A stretch of DNA of 64,000 nucleotides. It comes from Campylobacterota bacterium. Its GTDB lineage: Bacteria; Bdellovibrionota; Bacteriovoracia; Bacteriovoracales; Bacteriovoracaceae. Within the stretch, counting starts at the first letter, position 1. Every line of letters starts with the position of its first letter. Location of the stretch: contig QNFX01000001.1 in the NCBI GenBank assembly GCA_003650125.1, positions 62,001 through 126,000 of the forward strand, in the 5' to 3' direction. Made by a program: the position numbers and the translations under genes. Below, one piece after another: positions 26,464 to 35,531 of this stretch. The notes beneath the pieces were generated by a model that worked only from the letters and a program-made list of their open reading frames with translations, searched no databases and was not told where the DNA came from.

Positions 26464-27409
26464 TTTGATCTCGCAAATATTTCAAAAAATCGGAGGCCTT
26501 ATAAGAGCTTCGAACTAAAGGCCCAGAAGCGACAAATTTAAATCCCATATCAAGAGCGATACTTTTTAACTCGTCAAATTCTTGTGGTTTATAATACCTC
26601 TCAACTTTTAAATGTCTCTGGGTAGGTCTTAGGTATTGGCCAAAAGTTATAATATCCACATTTACTTTTCGAAGGTCTTGGAGACATTCTCTAATTTCTT
26701 CCATGGTTTCCCCAAGACCTACCATGAGTGATGTTTTGGTAGAGATATGAGGATAATTTTTTTTATAGAAATCCAGACAGTTTAAAGACTTCTCGTATCC
26801 GGCCCTTCGATCACGAACTTTGTGAGTTAACCTTTTAACCGTTTCAATATTTTGAGCGATCACTAAGGGATTACTTTGCGCCAGAGTATGCATATGCTCG
26901 GGAATACCATCAAAATCAGGAACTAAAACTTCCACCATGGTGGAAGGATGTTTTTCACCAATTTTTCTTACGATGGAGGCAAAGTGGCCACTACCAAAAT
27001 CGAGAAGATCATCTCGGTCCACGGAAGTAATGACTAAATATTCTAAATTCATTGTGGAGGCCATCTCATGCGCCTTTTCAATTTCCTGGGAATTAATCAA
27101 ACCTTTCGGATTTCCTGTATCCACATGACAAAATTTACAGGCCCTAGTACACGTTCCCCCAAGGATCATCATGGTGGCAGTCTTGGCCTCCCAGCACTCG
27201 GCGATATTGGGACATGAGGCCTCTTCACAGACAGTAAATAATCCCTTTTTGCGTAAGTTGGCCTTAATTTCCTTATAGTTATCACTGGTAGGTATTTTTA
27301 CTTTGAGCCATTCAGGTTTTCGGGTTAGGCCATCGGGTCTTTTAAAGACTCTATTTTGTCGCCTTTTGGTGATATCTTCCCGTGCCTTTTGATAGTCGTA
27401 CATCGTCAT
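26453..27409 (-). CDS. lipA: Lipoyl synthase (radical SAM)
   Basis: A 318 aa radical-SAM enzyme that inserts two sulfur atoms into protein-bound octanoyl groups. The auxiliary cluster cysteines are in FTVCEEASCPNIAECWE, the SAM cluster is GGTCTRACKFCHVDTG, and the C-terminal SSYKASDF carries the conserved serine ligand of the auxiliary cluster. Start choice is between two nearby ATGs (27409 and 27403), neither with a clear ribosome site. Together with lipB it supplies lipoyl groups. Confidence 0.97.
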   Translation of the reverse strand: MTMYDYQKAREDITKRRQNRVFKRPDGLTRKPEWLKVKIPTSDNYKEIKANLRKKGLFTVCEEASCPNIAECWEAKTATMMILGGTCTRACKFCHVDTGNPKGLINSQEIEKAHEMASTMNLEYLVITSVDRDDLLDFGSGHFASIVRKIGEKHPSTMVEVLVPDFDGIPEHMHTLAQSNPLVIAQNIETVKRLTHKVRDRRAGYEKSLNCLDFYKKNYPHISTKTSLMVGLGETMEEIRECLQDLRKVNVDIITFGQYLRPTQRHLKVERYYKPQEFDELKSIALDMGFKFVASGPLVRSSYKASDFLKYLRDQNGN

Positions 27410-27490
27410 AAGAGGACAATAAACATCATTTCAAAGGATTTGTCACCGCTTCGACTCTATGCTAGATTTCCCCCTCTAAAAGGAATCAAT

Positions 27491-28264
27491 ATGGCCATTA
27501 TTTGCGGAATAGATCTAGAAGGAATTAACCAAAGCCTAGAACTTGATGGAGTAAATCTAAGTACCGACAGAGTAATTGAAATAGGTGCTGCTCTTTGGGA
27601 TTTTGATCTGGAAACGCCTGTAAAAGTTCTCTCAGAACTTATAGATGAGCCAGACCACCTGCCAATTACTGAATTCGTCTCTGATCTTACAGGTATTACT
27701 GATGATATGCTGGAACAGTGGGGCGCTAAAAAAGATCAAATTAAAAATACTCTCCTCTCCCTAAAAAATATGATGGAGAAGGCCGACTATATGATGGCCC
27801 ACAATGGTGACCAATACGACAAGCCCATGATTGGTGCTATGTTCAACCGTTTTGGAATTCCTATGCCAGATCTTTTATGGATCGACTCAATTAGAGATAT
27901 CGAATTTCCAAGAAAAATAAAAGTTAGAGCTCTATCTCAGCTTGAACACGCTCATGGTTTTGTAAATCCATTTCCTCACCGTGCTCTTAGTGATGTCTTT
28001 TCTATGCTAAAGATTGCTTCCCATTATAATCTAGATCGCATGGTTGAGCTGGCCAAGTCTCCTTTAATTACCATTCAGGCGAAACTACCAACTCCTAATT
28101 GGAAAGATCCTATTCAAATGAAACAGTTCAATGCAGAAAAACACAAAGTTTCTCGTGCCAAATTTAAATGGAACCCTAATAACAAAACTTGGACTAAAAT
28201 AGTCCACCAGATTCGTCTCGATGAAGGTAAGATCAGTTTTGATTTTGAGTGGGCGCTGAAATAG
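27491..28264 (+). CDS. DEDDh 3'-5' exonuclease, DnaQ-like
   Basis: A 257 aa protein whose first 175 residues are an exonuclease fold: GIDLEG (first Asp and Glu), MAHNGDQYDKPM (third acidic site) and HRALSDVFSM (His and final Asp). The ATG at 27491 is preceded by AGGA; an upstream frame start at 27356 lies in the divergent lipA promoter and is rejected. The last 80 residues look like a small extra domain (FKWNPNNKTWTKIVHQIR). It could trim single-strand DNA or RNA; not a polymerase proofreading subunit by context. Confidence 0.85.
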   Translation: MAIICGIDLEGINQSLELDGVNLSTDRVIEIGAALWDFDLETPVKVLSELIDEPDHLPITEFVSDLTGITDDMLEQWGAKKDQIKNTLLSLKNMMEKADYMMAHNGDQYDKPMIGAMFNRFGIPMPDLLWIDSIRDIEFPRKIKVRALSQLEHAHGFVNPFPHRALSDVFSMLKIASHYNLDRMVELAKSPLITIQAKLPTPNWKDPIQMKQFNAEKHKVSRAKFKWNPNNKTWTKIVHQIRLDEGKISFDFEWALK

Positions 28265-28324
28265 TTAGTCAATAAGATCCCTTACTGTTATTTTTAAATT
28301 ATAACTTTTTAAGGGAAAGAATCC

Positions 28325-31300
28325 TTGGATCGAATAACTCGTTTTTTAACTGAACGTCCATTAATGGTAAACTTATTAATGATCACGGTCCTCTTACTGG
28401 GTTTTAAAACCGTCATCGGTATTAAAAAGGAGGGTTTCCCCTCTATATCCAAAAATATAATTTCAATTCAGACTTTTTACCCTGGTGCTTCCGCAAGAGA
28501 TGTCGAGATTAATGTCACGATGACCATTGAAGAGGAGTTGGAAAAAGTCGCCAACTTAAAAGAAGTTCTCTCCACCTCCTCGGAAGGAATGTCCATCATA
28601 ACCATTGTTGCCGATGATGACGTAGATGATGCTCAATTTAAACAGATCTATGATGATGTAGGAGAAAAGCTGGCAAGCATTTCCAACCTTCCCAGCGGGG
28701 TAGACGGTAAACCTTCCTATCGACAATGGACCTCTGATGAAATGCCAGTCTTAGAGATTGCCATCAGTGGTGATTATAAAAAACTTCGAAAATTCATCCC
28801 TTATTTATACACCGAAATAAAAAGAATTTCCGGAGTATCGGAAGTTGTGAAAGTTGGTTTCCCTGATGAGGAATATCAAATTGTCGTCGACATGGAGAAG
28901 GCCAAAAAGAACTATTTAGACCTCCAGTCTATTGCCAACACTTTAAAGGCCAGAAATATTGAAGGATCCGGTGGGACCCTTGAATCTTATATCGGTGAGA
29001 AAAAGATTGTCGCCTATAATAAGTATAAAAGCTTAGACGAAGTTTTAGACACTAACCTTCGCAGGACCTATACCGGCTCGGGCGTCAGGCTTAAAGATAT
29101 TGCTGAAATTAAAAGAGTTCCCGAAAATTTAAATTTAACAGTACGAAATTCCGGCAAACGTGGAGTTTCTCTCATGGTTAAGAAGAAAGGAAATTCTGAT
29201 CTTTTAAATACTCTTGATAAAATACATTCCTTTTTAAACAATGTTTCTGTCCCCGTCGGGATAAAAGTCATTACCTTAAATGATCAATCCAAATTTACCC
29301 GCAATCGCTTAAAACTTCTGACCTCTAATGCTCTAATGGGGATCGCCTTGGTTGTTGTTTTACTGACTTTAATCTTAGGGAGAAGGACTGCTTTTTGGAC
29401 CGCTTTTAGCATTCCCTTTTCAATCTTAGGAATGTTTATCTTCCTACCTGGAATGGACTTGACCTTAAACGCCATGACCTTGGGAGGAATGGTTTTAGTT
29501 TTAGGTATTTTAGTTGATGATGCCATAATTTTGTCTGAATCTGTTGATCGAGCGAAAGAAGAGGGGCACTCTGGTGCTGATGCCGTGGTTCTGGCCGTAA
29601 AACAAGTTTGGAAACCAATCCTTGGAGCCTCACTTACTACCATGGTTGCCTTTTGGCCTCTAAGTCAATTAGGTGGCCTGCCCGGAAAATTTATTTGGAT
29701 AATCCCTGTAATTGTCGCCTTATCTTTGGTGGCCTCTCTGATTGACACCTTTTTTGTTCTTCCAGTTCATTTAATGCATGGAAAAACAGTAGAGAAAAAA
29801 GAGAAAAGGTTTGTAAAAAAATTAGAGAAGATGCATAAAAACTCTTTAGATTTTTTAAAAAATTATAGATACGTGGTTCTTTTTACTTTCATTATGCTCT
29901 TGGCCTCTGCCGGATTTATTGCAAAAAACTATGTCAAAACAGATCCCTTTCCCCAAGATTCGGCCGAGGGTTTTACCATTCAACTCACACTCCCTGCAGG
30001 AACTAGTCTGGAGCTGGCCCAAGATCAGATAAAAGTAATAGAAAAAGAGATCTCGGCCTTACCGCCGGCGGAGTTAGACGGTTTTAGTGTGCGTATTGGA
30101 ACTCATGCTCAAGATACAACCATTGAAAGAGGCACAGACCCACACTTGGCCATCATCTTTATTTATCTAAAAACTTATATTGAAAGGACTCGAACGGCCC
30201 AAGAAATTTCAAGCTCCCTAAGGGAAAAAATACTTCCTTTTCTAAAAGATAAAAAAATTGAGGCGCTCTTTGAACTTACCCGAGTTGGCCCTCCCCTAGG
30301 ACGAGCGTTTGAAATTCGCGTCGCCTCTGAGGAAGATCGGCCCAGAACTGCCAAAGTGGAAGAGATCAAAAGCTACCTGAGAACAGTTAAAGGAGTACTC
30401 GAAATAGAGGATGATAACATCCCGGGAAAAATAGAGCTGGATCTCAAATTAAATTTTGATAAGCTGGCCGAGATGGGGGGAACTGTTGCTGGTGCACTTT
30501 CCACTATTCGCATTGCCTTTGATGGCCAAGTGGTAACTGATATAATTGAACATAATGTCCCTATTGACTTTCGTTTGCGACTAAACAGGAAGGGAAGAAG
30601 TGATCGAGATTTTGTAAACAGTCTTTCCCTTATCAATAAAAAAGGATATCTCATAAATTTTGATCATTTTTCAACTTTTGAGGAGAAGGATTCACAATCG
30701 GAAATTTTTCATGTTAATAATCGCAGGACCACAACCATTTTCGGACAGTTAGATAAAGATATAATCTCTCCCGGCAAGCTTATGGATCTAGTGAAGGAAA
30801 ATTTTCCTAGTAGTTATCAAGTTCCCATAAGCTATTCAGGTGAGCCTGTTGAAAATGAAAAAATATTTGGCAATATGAAATTGGCCTTTATTACCGCTAT
30901 AATAGGGATTTTTCTAGTCATCGCCATTATTTTAAACTCTATTTCCAAGCCATTTATCGTGTTATCCGCCATCCCTTTTGCGGTGGTAGGAATTATCTAT
31001 ACGGTATTTGCTTTTTCCATGCCTCTTTCCATCTTTATCATGATGGGGGTGGTGGGACTTTCTGGCATTGTCGTCAATGATAGTTTGGTAATGGTTCACA
31101 CCATTGATAGAATCATCGGTGAAAAAGGTTTTAGTACAAATGCCGTTATTGAAGGGGCAGTGAGAAGACTAAGACCTGTTCTTTTAACAACTTTTACTAC
31201 CGTGATGGGGCTTCTTCCTACAGGCTATGCCATTGGAGGATATGATCCTTTTATCGCCCCCATGTGTTTGGCCATGGCCTATGGACTTTTATTTGCGACC

Positions 31301-31381
31301 CTAATAACTTTAATACTTATTCCTATGCTCTATCTGATCTTAATTGATATTAAAAACTTTGGCGCGTCCAAACTATCTTAG
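28325..31381 (+). CDS. RND superfamily efflux transporter inner-membrane subunit
   Basis: A 1018 aa AcrB/CusA-like proton-driven pump with twelve predicted helices and two large periplasmic loops. The N-terminal helix (about 14-31), the central proton-relay GILVDDAIILSES in helix 4 and the second-half VGLSGIVVNDSLVMVHTID are all present. It starts at a TTG with AAGGGAAAG upstream. No membrane-fusion protein or TolC-type channel is adjacent, so it may work with partners elsewhere, or belong to the group of single-subunit RND exporters. Its end overlaps nosL by 9 bases on the other strand. Confidence 0.93.
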   Translation: MDRITRFLTERPLMVNLLMITVLLLGFKTVIGIKKEGFPSISKNIISIQTFYPGASARDVEINVTMTIEEELEKVANLKEVLSTSSEGMSIITIVADDDVDDAQFKQIYDDVGEKLASISNLPSGVDGKPSYRQWTSDEMPVLEIAISGDYKKLRKFIPYLYTEIKRISGVSEVVKVGFPDEEYQIVVDMEKAKKNYLDLQSIANTLKARNIEGSGGTLESYIGEKKIVAYNKYKSLDEVLDTNLRRTYTGSGVRLKDIAEIKRVPENLNLTVRNSGKRGVSLMVKKKGNSDLLNTLDKIHSFLNNVSVPVGIKVITLNDQSKFTRNRLKLLTSNALMGIALVVVLLTLILGRRTAFWTAFSIPFSILGMFIFLPGMDLTLNAMTLGGMVLVLGILVDDAIILSESVDRAKEEGHSGADAVVLAVKQVWKPILGASLTTMVAFWPLSQLGGLPGKFIWIIPVIVALSLVASLIDTFFVLPVHLMHGKTVEKKEKRFVKKLEKMHKNSLDFLKNYRYVVLFTFIMLLASAGFIAKNYVKTDPFPQDSAEGFTIQLTLPAGTSLELAQDQIKVIEKEISALPPAELDGFSVRIGTHAQDTTIERGTDPHLAIIFIYLKTYIERTRTAQEISSSLREKILPFLKDKKIEALFELTRVGPPLGRAFEIRVASEEDRPRTAKVEEIKSYLRTVKGVLEIEDDNIPGKIELDLKLNFDKLAEMGGTVAGALSTIRIAFDGQVVTDIIEHNVPIDFRLRLNRKGRSDRDFVNSLSLINKKGYLINFDHFSTFEEKDSQSEIFHVNNRRTTTIFGQLDKDIISPGKLMDLVKENFPSSYQVPISYSGEPVENEKIFGNMKLAFITAIIGIFLVIAIILNSISKPFIVLSAIPFAVVGIIYTVFAFSMPLSIFIMMGVVGLSGIVVNDSLVMVHTIDRIIGEKGFSTNAVIEGAVRRLRPVLLTTFTTVMGLLPTGYAIGGYDPFIAPMCLAMAYGLLFATLITLILIPMLYLILIDIKNFGASKLS

Positions 31382-31795
31382 TGGACGATTGACCTTATAA
31401 ACTTTTAGTAGGGTTTCAAAGGTTATGCTTTCTTTAGTGCGGGTAGGAATGGCGATATATCCATAATTCATAGGAGTTGAGGCCTGAGCTTTAATCCAAA
31501 AAGAGGTCTTGGCATCCAACCACTCTGGCCTTTCAAAATTTTTAATATAGTATTTTTCAATTTTAATATTGGGATTGGTTTCGGCCCAATCAAGAGCACA
31601 GCCAAAATCATCAAACTTGTATACGTTGAAATGATCGTCGATAAGTTCAGCTGCGAAGCGCTCATCGCTAATAATCATATGACAATGGACGCAAGTATCC
31701 CGATCGAGAGTAATTTCAACCGGCCTCAAGCTTTTGCCATTGGTGCAAGACAAAAGAAACAGCATCATTAGGCATGAAGATATTTTAAAAGTCAT
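31373..31795 (-). CDS. nosL: NosL copper-chaperone lipoprotein
   Basis: A 140 aa lipoprotein (signal MTFKISSCLMMLFLLSC, lipobox LLSC) of the NosL family, which delivers Cu(I) to maturing nitrous oxide reductase. The metal motif is RDTCVHCHMIISDERFAAEL. The following KFDDFGCALDW is also typical. It is transcribed away from nosZ with about 147 bases between, a region containing an Fnr-like palindrome, so both could answer to one regulator. Confidence 0.9.
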   Translation of the reverse strand: MTFKISSCLMMLFLLSCTNGKSLRPVEITLDRDTCVHCHMIISDERFAAELIDDHFNVYKFDDFGCALDWAETNPNIKIEKYYIKNFERPEWLDAKTSFWIKAQASTPMNYGYIAIPTRTKESITFETLLKVYKVNRPLR

Positions 31796-31849
31796 GTGAT
31801 ACAACTACCTTCAATCTTTTTAATTTGCAAAAGGTAAAACACCTGTTTT

Positions 31850-31863
31850 ATGATATTTATCAT
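31850..31863. promoter_or_regulatory. Fnr/Dnr-like palindrome between nosL and nosZ
   Basis: ATGATATTTATCAT is a perfect inverted repeat with four spacer bases (TGAT-N4-ATCA core), the pattern bound by the Crp/Fnr family (Fnr consensus TTGAT-N4-ATCAA). It is 80-93 bases before the nosZ start; a weak -10 such as TATATG near 31890-31895 would place the site close to -41, the position for activation. A similar palindrome is found at 42815. Regulator identity is inference. Confidence 0.6.
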
Positions 31864-31942
31864 CTTTTTTCTATAAACACTGTGTCTCTTATATGCGAAA
31901 ATGTTTTTTTCAAAAATTACTAAAAACTCCCTGGAGGTAAAT

Positions 31943-33877
31943 GTGCTCAATTTTATTTTGAGAAAGAGGCAATTAGGTCTTGCGTTACTTGTTAGTTTGT
32001 TGGCCTTTTCTGGCTCAGCAGAAACCTTAAAAGAAGTTGCTAAAAAAAGAGGTCTAACTGACAAAGATTTGTTGGCCGCAGCTAAAACTTATACTCCTTC
32101 AGGAAAAAAGGATGAGTATCTTGTCTTTTCTTCAGGGGGCCAGGCGGGGCAACTAATTGTTTATGGTGTTCCATCCATGCGTCTTTTAAAATATATCGGA
32201 GTTTTTACACCTGAGCCATGGTCTGGTTACGGATATGGCGAAGTCGAAGGTATGCATAGACTTAAAGAGGGAATGATTCGAGGAACCAAGATTACTTGGG
32301 GAGACACTCACCATCCCGCTCTTTCGGAAACAAATGGTGATTATGACGGCCAGTTTGTTTTTATTAATGACAAGGCAAACCCGAGGGTCGCGGTAATTGA
32401 TTTAAAGACATTTGAAACGGTTCAAATTGTTGTCAATCCTATTTTTAAATCAGAGCATGGAAGTTCCGTGGTAACTCCAAATACAGAATATGCCATGGAA
32501 GCCGCTCAATATCCTGCGCCGTATTCTAATAAGTATGTTGCTCTAACCCAGAAAAATTTTAATGAAATATATCGTGGTGGAATAACCTATTGGAAATTTA
32601 ATCGAGAAAAAGGCCGCTTAATGCCTAAGCAGTCCTTTACTGTTGAACTACCACCGTACATGCAAGACATTACTGATGCTGGTAAATTGATAAGTGATGG
32701 CTGGAGTTTTACCAATTCAATCAACACTGAAAGATATATTGGTGGATTTGGTAATGGTAACACTCATTTAAAACATAAACTGGCCAATGAAGCGGGTATG
32801 TCAGCGAAAGATACGGACTACATGCATATAGTTAATTGGAGAAAAGCTGAAAAGTTATTTAAGGCCGGAAAATTTAAAAAGATTAACGGACACGCTGTTA
32901 TTTCAATGAAAGATATGGTTAAGGCCAATGCCTTATTTCTTCTTCCAGAATCAAAAAGTCCTCATGGTTGTGATGTTAGTCCAGATGGCCGATATATTAT
33001 CGTAGCAGGAAAGCTCGATACTCACGCAACAGTTTACGACTTCAAAAAAATTAAAAGGTTAATCGATAAAAAGGATTTTGCGGGAAAAGATCCCTACGGT
33101 ATTCCAATCTTGGATATGCAAAAATCTATTCACAAGCAAGTTCAACTGGGACTTGGGCCACTTCACTCACAGTTTGATAAGGAAAAAGGAATTGTTTACA
33201 CCTCCTTATATGTAGATTCCGCTGTTGCCCGTTGGGATTACTTAAAAGGAAAGCTTTTAGAGAAACTTCCTATTCATTACAATATTGGACATTTGGTTAC
33301 CGCCGAAGGTGATACGGTAAATCCTGATGGGAAATATCTCATTGCTTTAAATAAGCTAGCTATTGATAGGTTTAATCAGGTTGGGCCGTTGCATCCGCAA
33401 AATCATCAATTAATTGATATTAAAGGTAAAAAACCCATGTCACTTTTGTATGATATGCCTCTTCCGCTTGGGGAACCACATTATGCTCAAATGATTAAGG
33501 CCGATAAATTAAAACCTGTAATTCGCTACAAAAAACGAAGCTTTAAAAACTATGTAAGACCTGGAAAAGAAAGAGTTGAGAGAAAAGGAAATAAGGTAAC
33601 AATCCACTCAACTGCAATTCGAAGTCACTATAGTCCGGAAGTTATTAGTATTAAAAAGGGAGATCACGTTACTTGGCATATTACCAACGTTGAAAGAGCG
33701 CAGGATCAGACTCATGGATTTACCGTTGATACTTACAACTTACATGCCAGTATTGAACCAGGTGAAACAGTTACTTTAAAATTTGTTGCTACCAAATCTG
33801 GGGTTTTCCCATTTTATTGTACAGAATTTTGCTCGGCCCTTCACTTAGAAATGTCTGGGTATCTGTTAGTTAAATAA
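31943..33877 (+). CDS. nosZ: Nitrous oxide reductase, Sec-dependent clade II
   Basis: A 644 aa periplasmic enzyme that reduces N2O to N2. The GTG at 31943 follows GGAGG. The signal is of Sec type (hydrophobic core LGLALLVSLLAFSGSA) and lacks a twin-arginine motif, which defines clade II. The seven-bladed propeller holds the CuZ histidines (GDTHHPA near residue 124, SEHGSSV, SPHGCD, GPLHSQF, NIGHL). The C-terminal cupredoxin domain has the CuA set FYCTEFCSALHLEMSG. It heads the rightward nos arm and has no fused C-terminal haem domain, unlike the epsilonproteobacterial form. Confidence 0.97.
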   Translation: MLNFILRKRQLGLALLVSLLAFSGSAETLKEVAKKRGLTDKDLLAAAKTYTPSGKKDEYLVFSSGGQAGQLIVYGVPSMRLLKYIGVFTPEPWSGYGYGEVEGMHRLKEGMIRGTKITWGDTHHPALSETNGDYDGQFVFINDKANPRVAVIDLKTFETVQIVVNPIFKSEHGSSVVTPNTEYAMEAAQYPAPYSNKYVALTQKNFNEIYRGGITYWKFNREKGRLMPKQSFTVELPPYMQDITDAGKLISDGWSFTNSINTERYIGGFGNGNTHLKHKLANEAGMSAKDTDYMHIVNWRKAEKLFKAGKFKKINGHAVISMKDMVKANALFLLPESKSPHGCDVSPDGRYIIVAGKLDTHATVYDFKKIKRLIDKKDFAGKDPYGIPILDMQKSIHKQVQLGLGPLHSQFDKEKGIVYTSLYVDSAVARWDYLKGKLLEKLPIHYNIGHLVTAEGDTVNPDGKYLIALNKLAIDRFNQVGPLHPQNHQLIDIKGKKPMSLLYDMPLPLGEPHYAQMIKADKLKPVIRYKKRSFKNYVRPGKERVERKGNKVTIHSTAIRSHYSPEVISIKKGDHVTWHITNVERAQDQTHGFTVDTYNLHASIEPGETVTLKFVATKSGVFPFYCTEFCSALHLEMSGYLLVK

Positions 33878-33895
33878 TTTAAAAGGAGATTAAAG

Positions 33896-34414
33896 ATGAA
33901 AAAATTCGTAAATATTTTTGCCCTGATCTTTTGTTTTATGTTTTCTGGTTTTGCCATGGCAAAAGATGCCAGTGATGAAATCAAATACTTAAAAAAAGTT
34001 CAAGTAAATGATGAAACGATCGTTACAATTGCGGGAGTTATTAATTATGTTTGTCCAAAATTAGTAAAAAATGCCTCAAAACTTTGTAACAAAAAAGATC
34101 CCGTTGGTAGTGCCGTTGCTTTTCAAAAACAATTACTGGGAAAAGGAACCATCGAAGACCTTGATGATCTAGATGATGATGACCTTAAAAAGACATTGAA
34201 GAAAAGAAAGATTCTTCATAAAGAAGGGGCCATGCAATTTTATGATGCCGTTGAGCAATTTAAAAAGCATTTTGCTCCCAGAAAAAAGGCCAAGGCATTT
34301 GCCCTTAAAAGCAAATGGAAAGAGGCTTCTTTACATGAAGAAATGGCCTGGCAATATTTAGTTAAATGTGCCAGTCGTGGAATTTTTGCTAAAAAAATGG
34401 TTGATGGAGAATAA
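33896..34414 (+). CDS. Secreted protein of unknown function in the nos operon
   Basis: A 172 aa protein with a signal peptide (cleavage after about FAMA). The mature part is highly charged: it has an acidic patch DLDDLDDDDLKK and a basic tract FKKHFAPRKKAKAF. Two cysteines (YVCPKL, KLCNKK) lie 15 residues apart and a third is near the end (VKCASR). No haem (CxxCH) motif. It lies 18 bases after nosZ and is followed by two cytochromes, so a maturation or electron-transfer role is plausible but inferred. Confidence 0.75.
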   Translation: MKKFVNIFALIFCFMFSGFAMAKDASDEIKYLKKVQVNDETIVTIAGVINYVCPKLVKNASKLCNKKDPVGSAVAFQKQLLGKGTIEDLDDLDDDDLKKTLKKRKILHKEGAMQFYDAVEQFKKHFAPRKKAKAFALKSKWKEASLHEEMAWQYLVKCASRGIFAKKMVDGE

Positions 34415-34416
34415 CC

Positions 34417-34827
34417 GTGCTTAAATTATTAGTTTTATTTTTTACGACTACGGCCTTATTGCCATCGTCTGCTGTAAAAGCGGCCGATGGTAAATCCTTG
34501 TATCGATCCCTAACTTGCATCGCTTGCCACGGAAAAGAAGGACGGGGAAAAGTTAGGCGAAGAGATAGAATTAATAAGAAAACGGGTAAATACAAGTATC
34601 GCAAAGGGGATCCCATGAGTGGATTTAAAGATTACCCAAAGCTTTCTTGTCAGCATGCAAAATACTTGGTTGCCCAAATGAACGACATCTTTAGTGGTGC
34701 TCGCAAAGGCGGAAAAACCAAGGCCATGCATGGTGTTCGCGATATGGTTTTAAGTACGGCAAAACCAGGTGACTTTGAAGCAATCGCCGACTATCTATCA
34801 AAAGTACGTCCTTGCGGACAGGAGTAA
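34417..34827 (+). CDS. Mono-haem c-type cytochrome (NosC-like)
   Basis: A 136 aa periplasmic cytochrome starting at a GTG two bases after the previous stop. The signal peptide ends near VKAA; one haem site is SLTCIACHGKEGRGK and the likely axial methionine is in KAMHGVRDM. An extra basic insert (KVRRRDRINKKTGKYKYRKG) follows the haem motif. Clade II nos clusters commonly include such a mono-haem plus a di-haem cytochrome to pass electrons to NosZ, as in Wolinella; the assignment rests on this context. Confidence 0.88.
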   Translation: MLKLLVLFFTTTALLPSSAVKAADGKSLYRSLTCIACHGKEGRGKVRRRDRINKKTGKYKYRKGDPMSGFKDYPKLSCQHAKYLVAQMNDIFSGARKGGKTKAMHGVRDMVLSTAKPGDFEAIADYLSKVRPCGQE

Positions 34828-34829
34828 TA

Positions 34830-35531
34830 ATGAGTTTTAAAAAATTATCTATTTTTATTTTATTTTTTAGTTTTTCAGCTTTTTCTGATAGCCCAAAAGA
34901 CTTCAAAGGCGCTTGGGGTACAAAAGAAAAAGAGGCCTTAGATGCCTTAAAGCTTAAAGGAAATCTAAAACGGGGTTTTACTATTTATGATGAAATCTGT
35001 GCCAATTGTCACCAGCCTGAAGGATGGGGAGATCCCGCTGGGAACTTTCCCCAACTTGCCGGGCAACACTCAACTGTAGTTATTAAGCAGATTGCTGATA
35101 TTCGCGCGGGAAATAGAGATAATCCCACCATGTATCCATTTGCCAATCCTACGGCCCTAAAAGAACAAACCGATGACCTTTTTGACGAGCCTATAAGTGG
35201 CGCCCAGACCTTGGCCGATGTTGCCGCTTATATTCAAACCTTAAAGATGAGCATGAAAACTAAAAAGGGTGATGGTAAGGACTTAAAGCATGGTGCAAAG
35301 CTCTACAAGAATAATTGTGTAAAATGTCATGGTGATCACGGAGAAGGAATGGCAGATAAATATTATCCTGTTATAGCCTCGCAAAATTATGACTACCTAA
35401 TGAGACAGTTTAAATGGATTAAAGCGGGAAAAAGAAGAAATGCCAATCCTGACATGATCAAACAAATTAAAGGTTTTAGTGAGAAAGATATGAAGGCGGT
35501 ATTAGATTATGTTTCAAGGCAAAAGAAATAA
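34830..35531 (+). CDS. Di-haem c-type cytochrome (NosC-like)
   Basis: A 233 aa periplasmic protein with signal peptide (LSIFILFFSFSAFS) and two cytochrome c domains: EICANCHQPEGWGDPAG and NNCVKCHGDHGEGMAD. Each domain has its own likely methionine axial ligand (NPTMYPFANP and, in the second, NPDMIKQI). The overall layout resembles cytochrome c4. The start at 34830 lies just after the previous stop. It probably relays electrons from the quinol oxidation side to NosZ. Confidence 0.88.
   Translation: MSFKKLSIFILFFSFSAFSDSPKDFKGAWGTKEKEALDALKLKGNLKRGFTIYDEICANCHQPEGWGDPAGNFPQLAGQHSTVVIKQIADIRAGNRDNPTMYPFANPTALKEQTDDLFDEPISGAQTLADVAAYIQTLKMSMKTKKGDGKDLKHGAKLYKNNCVKCHGDHGEGMADKYYPVIASQNYDYLMRQFKWIKAGKRRNANPDMIKQIKGFSEKDMKAVLDYVSRQKK

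Noticed and set aside
27356-27490. Longer start of the exonuclease gene
   Set aside because: Overlaps lipA and its promoter; the conserved exonuclease motif begins right after the ATG at 27491, which has AGGA.
28325-31381. Copper/silver CusA identity for the RND pump because of nosL nearby
   Set aside because: No methionine-cluster motif was recognised and no CusB or CusF gene is adjacent, so substrate is left open.
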